Shown here: in pieces, positions 43,410 through 53,054 of the stretch
Numbering within the stretch: the stretch's first letter is position 1
Layout of the letters: every line of letters begins with the position of its first letter
Assembly (NCBI RefSeq): GCF_001580915.1
Contig: NZ_LHZQ01000206.1
Location: 1-54,777, forward strand
Reading direction: 5' to 3'
DNA length: 54,777 bases
DNA from: Acetobacter tropicalis
Lineage (GTDB): Bacteria > Pseudomonadota > Alphaproteobacteria > Acetobacterales > Acetobacteraceae
Program-made: the position numbers and the translations under genes
Notes under the pieces: model-generated
Database searches by the model: none
Told to the model about the DNA's origin: nothing
The model's input: only the letters and a program-made list of their open reading frames with translations

Positions 43410-44740
43410 TGACGCCCTCCAGCCTCAGGGCCGGGGCGTTCATCTTCGGGCATGGCCCGCGTATCATCCTTGTTGGTGTCGTCCGCAGCGGGTTTAGGCT
43501 TGGTGGCTGGCTTTTTGGACGGAAGATTGTAACCCGGCGTGCCTTTGACAATTCTGACTTCCTGCCCGTCCAGCAGCCCGGCAGATGGGCTGTTCACCAC
43601 GCGATCTGTTTTCTTCACCCCGCTCAGAATTTGCACGGTCGTTCCCAGATTGGTACCGACCGTTACATTGACCAGATGCACATGGTTGGAATCATCCACC
43701 AGCGCCACCTGCGTTCCTTCTGCCCGGAATATGATGGCCCCTTCAGGCAGGATCAGCATGTCCTCATCACCCGGCGCGCTGAAATGCGCCGTGGCGTAGG
43801 AGTTGGGCCATAGCTCGCCGGATTTGTTATCCAGCGTCAGTTCCGTTGTCACCGTGCGGGTTGAGGCATTGAAAGCCGACGCCGTGGCGAGGAACTTGGC
43901 CTTGAACGTGCGATCCGGATATTGCGGAATGCTCAGATCCGCCTCCAGCCGAGGGGAAATGATGTCCGCGTAATCCTGCGGCACCGCCACAAACACGCGC
44001 ATGGCATGCACATCCGCCACGCTGAACAGTTCGGTTGCGTTACCGTGGGCATCCACATCGCCGCGTCCGGCATTCACGTAGTCACCCACATCTGCAAAAC
44101 GCGACGTGACGACGCCATCAAACGGCGCGACGATTTTCTTGAACCCTTCAAGGGCCGCAAACCGCTCGACCTCATGCTCGGCCGCTTCAACCTGCGCTTT
44201 CTGTGCCTCCGCATTGGCGGCCTGCACATCCACCTCCTGCTGAGAAACAGCCTGCGTGCCCTGCAACGCCTTCCAGCGTTTGGCGGTAATCTGGGCCAGC
44301 TTATAGCGGGCCTGCGCCACGTTCAGGTTGGCTTTGGCGGCAGCGTACTGAGCATCCAGACCGGGGGTGTCAATTTCTGCCAGCACATCGCCAGCCTTCA
44401 CCACGGCGCCGAAGTCCTTGTACCACATCTTCACGTAGCCAGAGACCTGCGCATAGATGGGTGCCTGATACCATGCGGCAATGTTGGCGGGCAGAGACAG
44501 CTTGCGCACGGATGGCCCCGGCTGCGGGTAGATCACCTGCACCGCTGGCGTGGCATCCCGCGCGGTTTCCTGCGCCAGATTCATGTAATTGGAATGACGT
44601 TCGACAATCCCGACCACGGCCAGAATGACCGCAGCGCCCCCTACCAGAGCAATCCCTAACTTACGGCGGGATGAGGAAAGCGCTGGCTGGGTATCATGAC
44701 GCTCCGTGTGATCATGACCACCCTCGTTCTGCGCGCTCAT
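43406..44740 (-). CDS. RND efflux periplasmic adaptor subunit (HlyD/MFP family)
   Basis: 444 residues. One N-terminal membrane anchor lies at about 28-46 (LGIALVGGAAVILAVVGIV). A lipoyl-like half motif follows (GYVKMWYKDFGAVVKAGDVL and AEIDTPGLDAQYA), then an alpha-hairpin (about 125-190), the second lipoyl half (IVAPFDGVVTSRFADVGDYV) and beta-barrel domains. A Lys/Pro-rich tail follows residue 415. It connects the inner-membrane pump with the outer-membrane duct. ATGA overlaps on both sides make the three efflux genes one coupled operon. Confidence 0.93.
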   Translation of the reverse strand: MSAQNEGGHDHTERHDTQPALSSSRRKLGIALVGGAAVILAVVGIVERHSNYMNLAQETARDATPAVQVIYPQPGPSVRKLSLPANIAAWYQAPIYAQVSGYVKMWYKDFGAVVKAGDVLAEIDTPGLDAQYAAAKANLNVAQARYKLAQITAKRWKALQGTQAVSQQEVDVQAANAEAQKAQVEAAEHEVERFAALEGFKKIVAPFDGVVTSRFADVGDYVNAGRGDVDAHGNATELFSVADVHAMRVFVAVPQDYADIISPRLEADLSIPQYPDRTFKAKFLATASAFNASTRTVTTELTLDNKSGELWPNSYATAHFSAPGDEDMLILPEGAIIFRAEGTQVALVDDSNHVHLVNVTVGTNLGTTVQILSGVKKTDRVVNSPSAGLLDGQEVRIVKGTPGYNLPSKKPATKPKPAADDTNKDDTRAMPEDERPGPEAGGRQ

Positions 44741-47700
44741 GCGCTTTCTCCCTCTTCCGTCGTCACCGGCTTTTTTCGATTATGCAGCATTGCGAACACG
44801 CAGGGCACAAACAGCAGGGTGGCCACCGTGGCCACCATCAGCCCCCCCATGACCGCCTTACCCAGCGGCGCGTTCTGTGAATTACTCAGAGACATCGGCA
44901 ACATACCGATAATCATGGCAGACGCCGTCATCAGCACGGGGCGGATACGTTCAAACCCGGCCTCAATAGCCGCCGCAATGGCATCCCCATGCTCTTCCAG
45001 CCGTTCCCGCGCAAAGGATACCACAAGAATAGCGTTTGCCGTGGCAGTGCCCATGCACATGATGGCCCCCGTCAGTGCTGGCACGGACAGGGTGCTGTGG
45101 GTCAGGAACAGGCTCCAGGAAATACCCGCCAACGCGCCGGGCAGCGCGGTGATGATGATGAACGGGTCCAGCCAGGACTGGAAGTTGACCACAATAAGCA
45201 GGTACACCAACAGCACGGACATGGCCAAGCCACCCAGAAGCTGTGCGTAGGCACTGTTCATGGTCACAGCCTGACCGCGCACTTCCAGCGTGGAGCCACG
45301 CGGCAGATCAGGCCGCACTTCATCCACAATCCGCTCTACTTCACGCGAGACTGTGCCGAGATCTATCCCCTCATTGGAAGCATAGATGTCAAACACCGGC
45401 ATGATGTTGTAATGCGCCACTTCGCCCGGGGTGCCGATCTGCTCAATATGGCTCAGGCCACCCAGAATTTGCGGAGGCTGGCCCGTTGGGTTGCCGTCCC
45501 CTTTATCAATGGGCGTAATTTCCAGATCGTTCATGGTTTGCAGGAACGTGGCTGGGGTCTGGATATCAATCAGATGCGAAACGCCCGTCTTTGTATCCAG
45601 CCAGTACACCTGCCCGACCTGCGAGCTACCCGAGAGAGACACAAGCGCGTTGTTAGCAACGTCTGATTCTGTAATGCCCGTACCCAGTGCGTATGTCCGC
45701 CGTGCGTTCACCCGCAGGGTGGGCGTGGTCATGGGCTGCTGGACGGACACATCTGTCAGGCCCGTCACATGCCGCAGCCGGTCAGCCAGACGGTTGGCAA
45801 AGCGGAAATTGTCCGCAAGGTTACGCCCCACCACCTGCACATCAATCGGTGACGGCAGGCCGAAGTTCAGAATTTTGGCGGTCAGATCTCCCGGCAGGAA
45901 GGAAATCTGCGTGCCGGGAAATTTCTCCTTCAGGTTGCGCCGCAGCATCTTCCGATACTCAGCCACCGGGGAATCCGGGTCCTTGAGGGAGATGGTGAGA
46001 TCGCAATCCTGCGTGCCAACTGTTGGTGTTGGAATGTACGCCTGATTCAGCGGGCTAAACGGTAAACCGCAGTTATCGACAATGCTTTCCACCTGACCAT
46101 TGAGCGTGCGTTCGATCTCATCATTGACCAACTGTGAAATCTTGCCTGCTTCTGAAAGCTTGGTGCCGAGTGGCGCACGCATGTGAATGGCCATGGTGTC
46201 GGAATTGATTTCCGGGAAGAAATCCTGCCCGACAAAAAACAGCAGACCAAGCGAGCCGATGGAGCACAGAACAAATACCGGCACAAAGGTGCCACGCGTT
46301 GCCACCAGATGGGTCAGCAGATCCTGATACCCATGGCGGAACTGCTCGAACTTGCGTTCAAACCCTTTCTGGAACCGGCCGAAAATGGTTTTGGGCTGCT
46401 GCGGGCCATGGGCGTGTGCCGCCACCTGCGCTGCCAGCATGTAATTCGCCATGGTCGGCACAAGGGTTCGGGACAGGATGAAGGACGCGATCATGGCGAA
46501 GATGATGGCTTCTGCCATGGGCATGAACAGCCAGCCCGCAACGCCCGTCAACTGGAACAGTGGCATCCACACAATACAGATGCACAGCGTGGACACGAAG
46601 GTCGGGATAACAATCTGGTTGGCCGCATCAATAATGGCGGTCTCCAGATCCTTGTCCATTTCAAGGTGAGCATCGATGTTTTCGATCATCACCGTGGCGT
46701 CATCCACCAGAATACCAACGGCCAGCGCAAGGCCACCCAGTGTCATGACGTTGATGGTCTGCCCAGCCCAGCCCAACCCGATAATGGAGCACAGCATGGC
46801 CAGCGGAATGGAGGTGGCAATAATGACCGTGGAACGCCATGACCCCAGAAACAGCAGCACCACAAGACCCGTCAGACAGGCAGCGGTGAGCATTTCACGC
46901 AGCACGTCCTGCACGGATTCCTTCACGAAGGTGGAAGCGTCATTCAGAACCTTGATGTCCACACCCGGCGGCAGGGTTTTGGTAATACCCGGAAGCAGTT
47001 TCTTCACGCCGGAGACAACATCCAGCGTTGAGGCATCACCGCTTTTCATCACCACAATCAGCACGCCCTGCTGGCCTTTGACCAGCACGAGGTTTGTCTG
47101 CGGCGGGCCACCCTGATGCACCCACGCCACATCCTGCAGGCGGACAACAGCGTTCCCCACCTGCTTGATGGGCAGCATGTTCAATTCATCCAGCGCACGG
47201 GGCGAGGCGTTGGTCTGCACCATCCAGTCAAAAGCGCCGATGCGCTGATCCCCGGCGGGCAGCACAATGTTCTGGCTGTTCAACGCACGGGAGACATCGA
47301 CCGGAGACAACTGATGCGCCAGCAGCTTGATGGGGTCCAGATCCACCATCACATTGCCGGGCTGCCCCCCATACGGGTTGGGAATGGCGGCCCCCGCTAC
47401 GGAGACCAGCGCAGGCCGGATCAGGTTGGAGGACATGTCATAAATCTGTGAGGCCGTCATGGAGGTGGAAGACACCTGCAACGTGATGACCGGCACGGAT
47501 GATGCATTATAGGCCAGAACCAGCGGCGGCGTGGAGCCGGTTGGCATCTGCTTGATGACTGTCTGGGAAACGGATGTGATCTGTGTCTGGGCGACAGCCG
47601 TATCGGTTCCGGGTTGGAAATAGATCTTAACAATTCCGCGCCCGTAATAAGACTGACTTTCTATGTGCTCGATATTATTGACCGTCGCCGTCAGGGCGCG

Positions 47701-47907
47701 TTCATAATAATACACAACACGGCCGGACATATCTTCTGGCATAAGGCCAGTATAAGTCCACACAACGGCCACAACGGGAATTTTGATACTGGGGAAGACG
47801 TCCGTTGGTGTCGTGAATACTCCCCTGATGCCGAACACCAGAATGAGGATCGACAGAACGACAAATGTGTATGGCTTTTTAAGCGCCGTAACCACAATCT
47901 CATTCAT
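44737..47907 (-). CDS. RND efflux inner-membrane pump (AcrB/MdtB superfamily)
   Basis: 1056 residues from the ATG at 47907, with GGAGG eight bases upstream; an in-frame GTG eight codons earlier runs over that site. It opens MNEIVVTALKKPYTFVVLSI and has twelve predicted membrane helices and two large periplasmic loops. The proton-relay aspartate pair is present in helix 4 (VGILVDDATVMIENID). Such trimeric proton antiporters export drugs, dyes, solvents or other toxic compounds; the substrate is not evident. It is the first gene of the efflux operon and lies 129 bp downstream of a two-component system that may regulate it. Confidence 0.93.
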   Translation of the reverse strand: MNEIVVTALKKPYTFVVLSILILVFGIRGVFTTPTDVFPSIKIPVVAVVWTYTGLMPEDMSGRVVYYYERALTATVNNIEHIESQSYYGRGIVKIYFQPGTDTAVAQTQITSVSQTVIKQMPTGSTPPLVLAYNASSVPVITLQVSSTSMTASQIYDMSSNLIRPALVSVAGAAIPNPYGGQPGNVMVDLDPIKLLAHQLSPVDVSRALNSQNIVLPAGDQRIGAFDWMVQTNASPRALDELNMLPIKQVGNAVVRLQDVAWVHQGGPPQTNLVLVKGQQGVLIVVMKSGDASTLDVVSGVKKLLPGITKTLPPGVDIKVLNDASTFVKESVQDVLREMLTAACLTGLVVLLFLGSWRSTVIIATSIPLAMLCSIIGLGWAGQTINVMTLGGLALAVGILVDDATVMIENIDAHLEMDKDLETAIIDAANQIVIPTFVSTLCICIVWMPLFQLTGVAGWLFMPMAEAIIFAMIASFILSRTLVPTMANYMLAAQVAAHAHGPQQPKTIFGRFQKGFERKFEQFRHGYQDLLTHLVATRGTFVPVFVLCSIGSLGLLFFVGQDFFPEINSDTMAIHMRAPLGTKLSEAGKISQLVNDEIERTLNGQVESIVDNCGLPFSPLNQAYIPTPTVGTQDCDLTISLKDPDSPVAEYRKMLRRNLKEKFPGTQISFLPGDLTAKILNFGLPSPIDVQVVGRNLADNFRFANRLADRLRHVTGLTDVSVQQPMTTPTLRVNARRTYALGTGITESDVANNALVSLSGSSQVGQVYWLDTKTGVSHLIDIQTPATFLQTMNDLEITPIDKGDGNPTGQPPQILGGLSHIEQIGTPGEVAHYNIMPVFDIYASNEGIDLGTVSREVERIVDEVRPDLPRGSTLEVRGQAVTMNSAYAQLLGGLAMSVLLVYLLIVVNFQSWLDPFIIITALPGALAGISWSLFLTHSTLSVPALTGAIMCMGTATANAILVVSFARERLEEHGDAIAAAIEAGFERIRPVLMTASAMIIGMLPMSLSNSQNAPLGKAVMGGLMVATVATLLFVPCVFAMLHNRKKPVTTEEGESA

Positions 47908-47969
47908 GCGTCCCACCTCCGGTAAAGACACACAAATGGCTGCATCCAGATGAATCAGTCATACCTACG

Positions 47970-47991
47970 TGAGATACAGATATCCTTCTCA
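47970..47991. promoter_or_regulatory. Candidate operator upstream of the RND operon
   Basis: TGAGA...TCTCA, an inverted repeat of 5 bp with a 12-base spacer, lies in the 129-bp region between the sensor kinase stop and the pump start, about 60 bp before the pump ATG. It is a weak palindrome chosen by position; direct binding by the neighbouring regulator is speculative. Confidence 0.22.
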
Positions 47992-48036
47992 AGCGCCAAT
48001 AAAAATGCTTTTAATCAGCCGCCATAAATGCATTTG

Positions 48037-49395
48037 TCATTGAAATATAATTCTGAAACAGGTGCCACGCCCTCCAGCACCCTCCTCCACCATAACAGCG
48101 GCATCATGCATATGGGCAATGGCTGAAACAAGGCTGAGACCAAGCCCACTCCCCGGCACATGGCGGCTTTTGTCAGAACGGTAAAAACGGGTGAGCACCG
48201 CCTCCCGCTCCCCCTGAGCAATGCCGATACCTGTATCCGTGACCGTCAACACGGCCTTATCGGCCTGCCGCATGACGGCCACCGTTACCCGACCACCCTC
48301 CAGGGTGAACTTAATGGCATTATCGACCAGATTGGCCAGCAGTTCGATCAGGAGATGTCTGTCTCCATTGATCTGAACGGGCGTGGAGGCAACCTGCGTA
48401 ACAAGGTGGATTCCTTCCGTCTCCGCAATAGGTTCGTACAGATCCACCACATCCGCCACTAAGTCCGCCAGATTAAGGGACGCAAAGCCAGCCCGACGAC
48501 GGCTGCTTTCAATTTCGGCAATCCGCAGCAAAGCCGTGATAATTGCCAGACACTGGTCCAGATCATCCACTGCGCGGGAGACAGCCCCCTCCAGCGTATC
48601 GCGCGGGCCGCCGGTGGAAAGCGCCCGCTCCAGCTTGGCCCGCACGCGGGAGAGCGGTGTGCGCAGATCATGGGCGATATCGTTCCCCACCTCGCGCATG
48701 CCATTCATCAGGCTTTCCAGCCGGTCCAGCATGCGGTTCACACTTCCCGCAAGCCGTTCCAGATCATCCCGCTCCTTGCCCGCAGGCAGGCGTTCATGAA
48801 TATCGCCTGCCATAATCAGGTCTATCGCCTCATGCATGTCTTTCACGCGGGAGAGGGCGCGGTGGCTAAGCACCATCCCCAGCAACAGCGCGAACAGCAA
48901 GGTCGGCACGGCCGCCAGCACCGTGGCATGCCGGAGCATGAGTTTCTGTTCTGCCAGAAGATGAAAGCTGCGCCCCAGCACCAGAATATTGCCATCCGCC
49001 AGCGTGACAGCCAGCAGGCGCAGCGGATAAGCGGCCCCTTCTTCCGGGTAGATTTCAATATTATGGGGTTTACCGTCTGCTTTCAGGCCCCGAGGCCAAG
49101 ACCGCAGATCACCCGTAATCAGGGCATGGCTCGGGTCAAACAGCCCCGCGCTGCTGATAACCAGCCGCATATCATCCGTCGCACGTTTCCGGATAACGTA
49201 TTCCAGATGCTCCGGCGTCATTTCGGCAAGCAGTTTGGCTTCACCACGCAGCAGTTCAGTAGAGCGATGAGATTCCACCGCCTCCATCTGCGTATATACC
49301 AGCGCAAACTGCATCACCATCACGCCTGCCATGGCGGCCAGCGCCATAAGAGTGAGGCGGAATGCGGCGGTGCGGAAAAGCTCAGTCAGGAACAC
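48037..49395 (-). CDS. Two-component sensor histidine kinase (EnvZ/OmpR class)
   Basis: 452 residues. A transmembrane segment at about 12-35, a periplasmic sensor region of about 115 residues and a second membrane segment (about 155-178) come first. HAMP (about 180-232) is followed by the dimerisation domain with the phospho-acceptor H242 (NDIAHDLRTPLSRVR). The ATP-binding domain shows the N box (ELLANLVDNAIKFT), G1 (VTDTGIGIAQG) and G2 (GSGLGLSLVSA). The start overlaps the regulator gene by 14 bp. The signal is unknown; proximity to the RND operon suggests envelope stress or toxic compounds. Confidence 0.94.
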   Translation of the reverse strand: MFLTELFRTAAFRLTLMALAAMAGVMVMQFALVYTQMEAVESHRSTELLRGEAKLLAEMTPEHLEYVIRKRATDDMRLVISSAGLFDPSHALITGDLRSWPRGLKADGKPHNIEIYPEEGAAYPLRLLAVTLADGNILVLGRSFHLLAEQKLMLRHATVLAAVPTLLFALLLGMVLSHRALSRVKDMHEAIDLIMAGDIHERLPAGKERDDLERLAGSVNRMLDRLESLMNGMREVGNDIAHDLRTPLSRVRAKLERALSTGGPRDTLEGAVSRAVDDLDQCLAIITALLRIAEIESSRRRAGFASLNLADLVADVVDLYEPIAETEGIHLVTQVASTPVQINGDRHLLIELLANLVDNAIKFTLEGGRVTVAVMRQADKAVLTVTDTGIGIAQGEREAVLTRFYRSDKSRHVPGSGLGLSLVSAIAHMHDAAVMVEEGAGGRGTCFRIIFQ

Positions 49396-50125
49396 GCAGC
49401 AGGAATCCGGTGCCGCGAATGCTTCTGATCAATGGTTCCTCACCCGGAGCATCAACCTTGCGACGCAGTTTACCGATATGCACATCCACCAGATTGGTGC
49501 GCGGAATAAAGCGATACTGCCACACATCTTCCAGCAACATGGACCGGGTGAGCACCTGATCCGGCCTGCGCATCAGATATTCCAGAAGCCGGAACTCACG
49601 CGGCAGCAGTTCAATCTCTCGCCCATCCCGCCAGACGCGGCGCTCGATCAGATCCATCTCCAACGGCCCCACGCGCAGGCGCGTGCTGCGGGTGTCATCC
49701 GGACGGCGCAGCAACGCCTCAACCCGTGCCAGCAGTTCTTCCATGGCAAAGGGCTTGGTCAGGTAGTCATCACCGCCCGCCTTCAGACCAGTCACGCGGT
49801 CATCCACGGCGGAAAGAGCAGACAGCACAAGAACAGGTGTGCGGATGCCGCGCTGACGCAGGGTTTCGATAACCGTCAGGCCATCCATGCCGGGCAGCAG
49901 ACGGTCCACCACCATCACATCCACACTACCCGCCAGCGCCGCCGCAAGGCCAGCATCGCCTGTGGCGCGATGTTGCACGTCCAGACCGTGGGCCGTCAGT
50001 TCCCCAACAATTTCTTCAGCAATGGTGCTATCGTCTTCTATCAGAAGAACCGCGCCACGGGGCTGATTTTCCTGCCCTGTGCCGTTATCACCCTGTGCTG
50101 TTTCCAATGCCGTTTCGTCATTCAT
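49382..50125 (-). CDS. OmpR-family response regulator
   Basis: 247 residues. After about 24 polar residues the receiver domain has the acidic pair D31-D32 (LLIEDDSTIAEE), the phospho-acceptor D74 (VMVVDRLLPGMDG) and the conserved lysine in YLTKPF. The C-terminal winged-helix domain (about 147-245) ends with DVHIGKLRRKVD and IRSIRGTGFLL. It is partner to the kinase encoded next. Its ATG overlaps the rmuC stop (ATGA), so its synthesis is tied to rmuC. A likely target is the RND operon downstream, by inference. Confidence 0.95.
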   Translation of the reverse strand: MNDETALETAQGDNGTGQENQPRGAVLLIEDDSTIAEEIVGELTAHGLDVQHRATGDAGLAAALAGSVDVMVVDRLLPGMDGLTVIETLRQRGIRTPVLVLSALSAVDDRVTGLKAGGDDYLTKPFAMEELLARVEALLRRPDDTRSTRLRVGPLEMDLIERRVWRDGREIELLPREFRLLEYLMRRPDQVLTRSMLLEDVWQYRFIPRTNLVDVHIGKLRRKVDAPGEEPLIRSIRGTGFLLRVPD

Positions 50126-51462
50126 ATCTGTTCTGATGCTGTCTTCTGTGGGGTTACGCCAGTAAATTCCATTTCAGAGTGAGAGACACCTGCTGGGGGA
50201 AGTCCCCCTTCTCCCTCTGGTTTCCGGGCCGCGCTTTCAGGCACCATACTCCCTTCCGTGTCTTCCGGGCCATCAAGTTCTCGCAAACGGCGGCTGACAA
50301 CCCGCGTGCGCCGCCGCGCTTCTTCAATGGAGGAAGACATGGCCTGTGCATTCCGGGCCAGTTTTTCCAACACGCCGTCCATCTTGATCATTTCCTGACG
50401 GGTGGCCCCCAACAGCCGGGCTATTGTTTCCGTCCGGTCTTCCAGCGCGAGGGTCACATACCCCAGATGCACCGTGCGCAACATGGCGGGCATCAGGGCT
50501 GGCCCCATGATCATGACACGGCAGGTCCGGCTGATTTCATCAAACAGGCCCGGAATACGCGCGGCCTCCGCGTACAATCCATCGGTTGGCAGATAGAGCA
50601 CGGCAAATTCAACCGTTCTGGGCGGCTGAATATATTTGGCGGCAATTTTACGCGCTTCCAGCCGCATCGTGTTTTCAAGCGCCTTGCGTGCAGCCTTTTC
50701 CCCCACGGCATCCCCTTCTTCTGCCGCGTTCAGAAGGCGCTCGTACGCCTCGGTGGGGAATTTGCTGTCAATGGCCATAACGGGCGGCGTGCTGGCACGC
50801 ACCGGCATGCGGATGGCAAATTCAACCACATCATTCCCGGGCCCCAGCCGCACGTTTGACTCATACGCGCCTTCGGGCAGCACATCATCCAGAATGGCTT
50901 TGAGTTGCGCCTCTCCCCAGCCGCCACGGGTCTTCACATTGCTGAACAGGCGTTTGAGATCACTGATCTGCGCTGTCATGGCGCGGACCTCCCCCATAGC
51001 CTTCTGCATGGCGGAAAACTGCTCGAGCACGCGCTGGAAGGAAGTCTGCATCTGGCGTTCAACGGCCTCATGCAACTGCTCTGTCACCGCTGTGCGAATG
51101 GCCCCCAACTGACGGGCAGAGGCCTCGGCCATCTCACGCAGAGCTTCCGACTGCGCTGCGCGGGCTTCGGCCTGCTCCCGCCCCATGCTGCCCGCTATGC
51201 CGCCCAGCCGTTCGGCCATTTCCGTGCGCATCTGTTCGATCCGCGCCATCATGCCCCGCTCCATTTCAGAGAGGGTACCCCGCTGCTGCGTGGCTTCCGA
51301 CCGGCTGACGGCGGCTTCCCGCTCAATCAGCACATACAGCCGGGCCAGCAGATCAGCATCCGCCCCGCCCTCCTGAGCGCGAGGGCGCAGAAGCAACGTC
51401 ATGACCGCGCCAAGCGCAAGCGCCCCTATGGCAACACCAGCAAGCAGTAGACTATTTTCCAT
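50122..51462 (-). CDS. rmuC: DNA recombination protein RmuC homologue
   Basis: 446 residues. An N-terminal membrane anchor (LLLAGVAIGALALGAVMTLL) is followed by a long coiled coil (about 45-160) and the RmuC core (FSNVKTRGGWGEAQLKAILD, DSKFPTEAYERLL, VLYLPTDGLYAEA). RmuC proteins have a restriction-endonuclease-like fold and are thought to limit recombination at short inverted repeats. The C-terminal 50 residues are polar and variable. It is the first gene of an operon with a two-component system, an unusual pairing. Confidence 0.93.
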   Translation of the reverse strand: MENSLLLAGVAIGALALGAVMTLLLRPRAQEGGADADLLARLYVLIEREAAVSRSEATQQRGTLSEMERGMMARIEQMRTEMAERLGGIAGSMGREQAEARAAQSEALREMAEASARQLGAIRTAVTEQLHEAVERQMQTSFQRVLEQFSAMQKAMGEVRAMTAQISDLKRLFSNVKTRGGWGEAQLKAILDDVLPEGAYESNVRLGPGNDVVEFAIRMPVRASTPPVMAIDSKFPTEAYERLLNAAEEGDAVGEKAARKALENTMRLEARKIAAKYIQPPRTVEFAVLYLPTDGLYAEAARIPGLFDEISRTCRVMIMGPALMPAMLRTVHLGYVTLALEDRTETIARLLGATRQEMIKMDGVLEKLARNAQAMSSSIEEARRRTRVVSRRLRELDGPEDTEGSMVPESAARKPEGEGGLPPAGVSHSEMEFTGVTPQKTASEQI

Positions 51463-51566
51463 AGGCCGGTCTTGTCATCCCTTCTTCAAAAAGGGGAGTG
51501 TATGCAACACGTGATGAACCAATTCGCTCTTATCACGACAATGCAATGACATCCCTTTGATAACAA

Positions 51567-51582
51567 TGGTATGAGGTTTGCC
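51567..51582 (+). promoter_or_regulatory. Sigma-54-like promoter upstream of dctA
   Basis: TGGTATGAGGTTTGCC fits the -24/-12 pattern (TGGCAYG-N4-TTGC), with exactly ten bases between the GG (51568-51569) and the GC (51580-51581). It lies about 50 bases before the dctA start. dctA is a classic sigma-54 target in rhizobia. The call depends on the genome encoding RpoN and a DctD-type activator, which cannot be seen here. Confidence 0.45.
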
Positions 51583-51632
51583 GCGCAAATAGCTGCTTTA
51601 CAAGAATAACGAACAAACAGGAAACTTTACGC

Positions 51633-52916
51633 GTGTCTCTGCCCAGCCACTCTCCGTCTTCCGGTCGCAGCCATTCTTTGTATCTTCAGGTTATTATTGC
51701 TGTTGTTACAGGCATTCTGGTTGGATATTTTTTCCCCAATATCGGGGCCTCCCTCCGCCCACTTGGTGATGGTTTTGTCAAACTGATCAAGATGGTGATC
51801 GCGCCAGTTATTTTTCTGACTGTGTGCACCGGCATTGCCGGTATGGCGGACCTGAAGCAGACAGGCCGCGTGGCAGGCAAGGCCATGGCCTACTTCCTGT
51901 TTTTCTCCACCTTCGCGCTTATTGTGGGCATGATTGTCGCCAATGTGGCGCGCCCGGGCGCCGGACTGCACATCAAGCCGGAATCTCTGGATGCAGGGTC
52001 CGTGGCCTCCTTTGTGAGTGAAGCCCACTCTCACTCCTTTACAGAATTCCTGATGCGCATCATCCCCGCCACAACGGCAGGGGCATTCACCTCTGGCGAA
52101 ATTCTTCAGGTTCTGCTGGTGGCCATCCTGTTTGGTATCAGTCTGGCCAAGATGGGCCCTGCGGGGGAAAAAGTGCTGACCCTGTTCCGTAGCCTGACGG
52201 AACTGGTGTTTGGCGTGGTGCGGCTGGTGATGTATGTGGCGCCTATCGGGGCATTTGGCGCCATGGCGTTTACGGTAGGCAAGTTTGGTGTGGCCTCTAT
52301 TAGCCACCTGATTGAGTTGGTTTTAGCGTTTTACCTGACCGCCATAGTCTTTGTTTGCGGTATTCTTGGTATTGTCACGCGCCTGATGGGCTTCAGCATC
52401 CTGCGCCTGCTGAATTACCTGAAGGAAGAACTGCTGATTGTGCTCGGCACCAGCTCTTCTGAATCCGCATTACCCGGCCTTATTTCCAAACTTGAAAACG
52501 CAGGTTGCCCGCAAGGGATTGTCGGGCTGGTGGTACCCATGGGCTATTCATTCAATCTGGATGGCACTAATATTTATATGACACTGGCCGCGCTGTTCAT
52601 TGCGCAGGCCACGGATGTTCACCTTAGTTTAGGCGAACAGACAGCCTTGCTGCTCGTGGCCATGGTCAGTTCCAAGGGAGCTGCCGGGGTCACGGGCGCT
52701 GGTTTCATTACGCTGGCCGCCACCCTCTCCGTCGTGCCGAGTGTGCCGGTGGCGGGCATGGCGCTTATTCTGGGAATTGACCGCTTCATGTCGGAATGTC
52801 GGTCTCTTACCAATCTGGTGGGGAACGCCGTGGCGGCTATTGTCATTTCCCGGTGGGAAAATGCGCTGGACACCACCCAGCTTCACGCCGCACTGGACAA
52901 GCGCAAAAGTGAATGA
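51633..52916 (+). CDS. dctA: C4-dicarboxylate transporter, DctA type
   Basis: 427 residues from a GTG start preceded by AGGAAA. It is a member of the dicarboxylate/amino acid:cation symporter family: [17 protein letters not shown] in the first helix, the serine-rich re-entrant loop [12 protein letters not shown], and the substrate/cation-site motif [14 protein letters not shown]. The DctA group takes up succinate, fumarate and malate with protons. It diverges from rmuC and is followed by a long imperfect hairpin, then another carboxylate-type transporter, suggesting a locus for organic-acid uptake. Confidence 0.92.
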   Translation: MSLPSHSPSSGRSHSLYLQVIIAVVTGILVGYFFPNIGASLRPLGDGFVKLIKMVIAPVIFLTVCTGIAGMADLKQTGRVAGKAMAYFLFFSTFALIVGMIVANVARPGAGLHIKPESLDAGSVASFVSEAHSHSFTEFLMRIIPATTAGAFTSGEILQVLLVAILFGISLAKMGPAGEKVLTLFRSLTELVFGVVRLVMYVAPIGAFGAMAFTVGKFGVASISHLIELVLAFYLTAIVFVCGILGIVTRLMGFSILRLLNYLKEELLIVLGTSSSESALPGLISKLENAGCPQGIVGLVVPMGYSFNLDGTNIYMTLAALFIAQATDVHLSLGEQTALLLVAMVSSKGAAGVTGAGFITLAATLSVVPSVPVAGMALILGIDRFMSECRSLTNLVGNAVAAIVISRWENALDTTQLHAALDKRKSE

Positions 52917-52973
52917 CGGCTGCCTTTCAAAAAAACCATCCTCACGCAACCTCTGCTTTACCCCCGGTTTAGA

Positions 52974-53023
52974 GGCTTTTTGAATATCCGGCCAGGAAAC
53001 GCTGGCCGAGTATTCAGGCAGCC
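52974..53023 (+). terminator. Long imperfect hairpin between dctA and the MHS transporter gene
   Basis: GGCT / TGAATA / CGGCCAG pair with CTGGCCG / TATTCA / AGCC around the loop GAAACG, with 3- and 2-base internal loops, and TTTT follows on the plus strand. This fits a terminator for dctA, or a leader structure ahead of the next gene, whose start is only 31 bp beyond. Confidence 0.55.
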
Positions 53024-53054
53024 TTTTCAGGCTTAAAAACAACGGAGATCCGGA

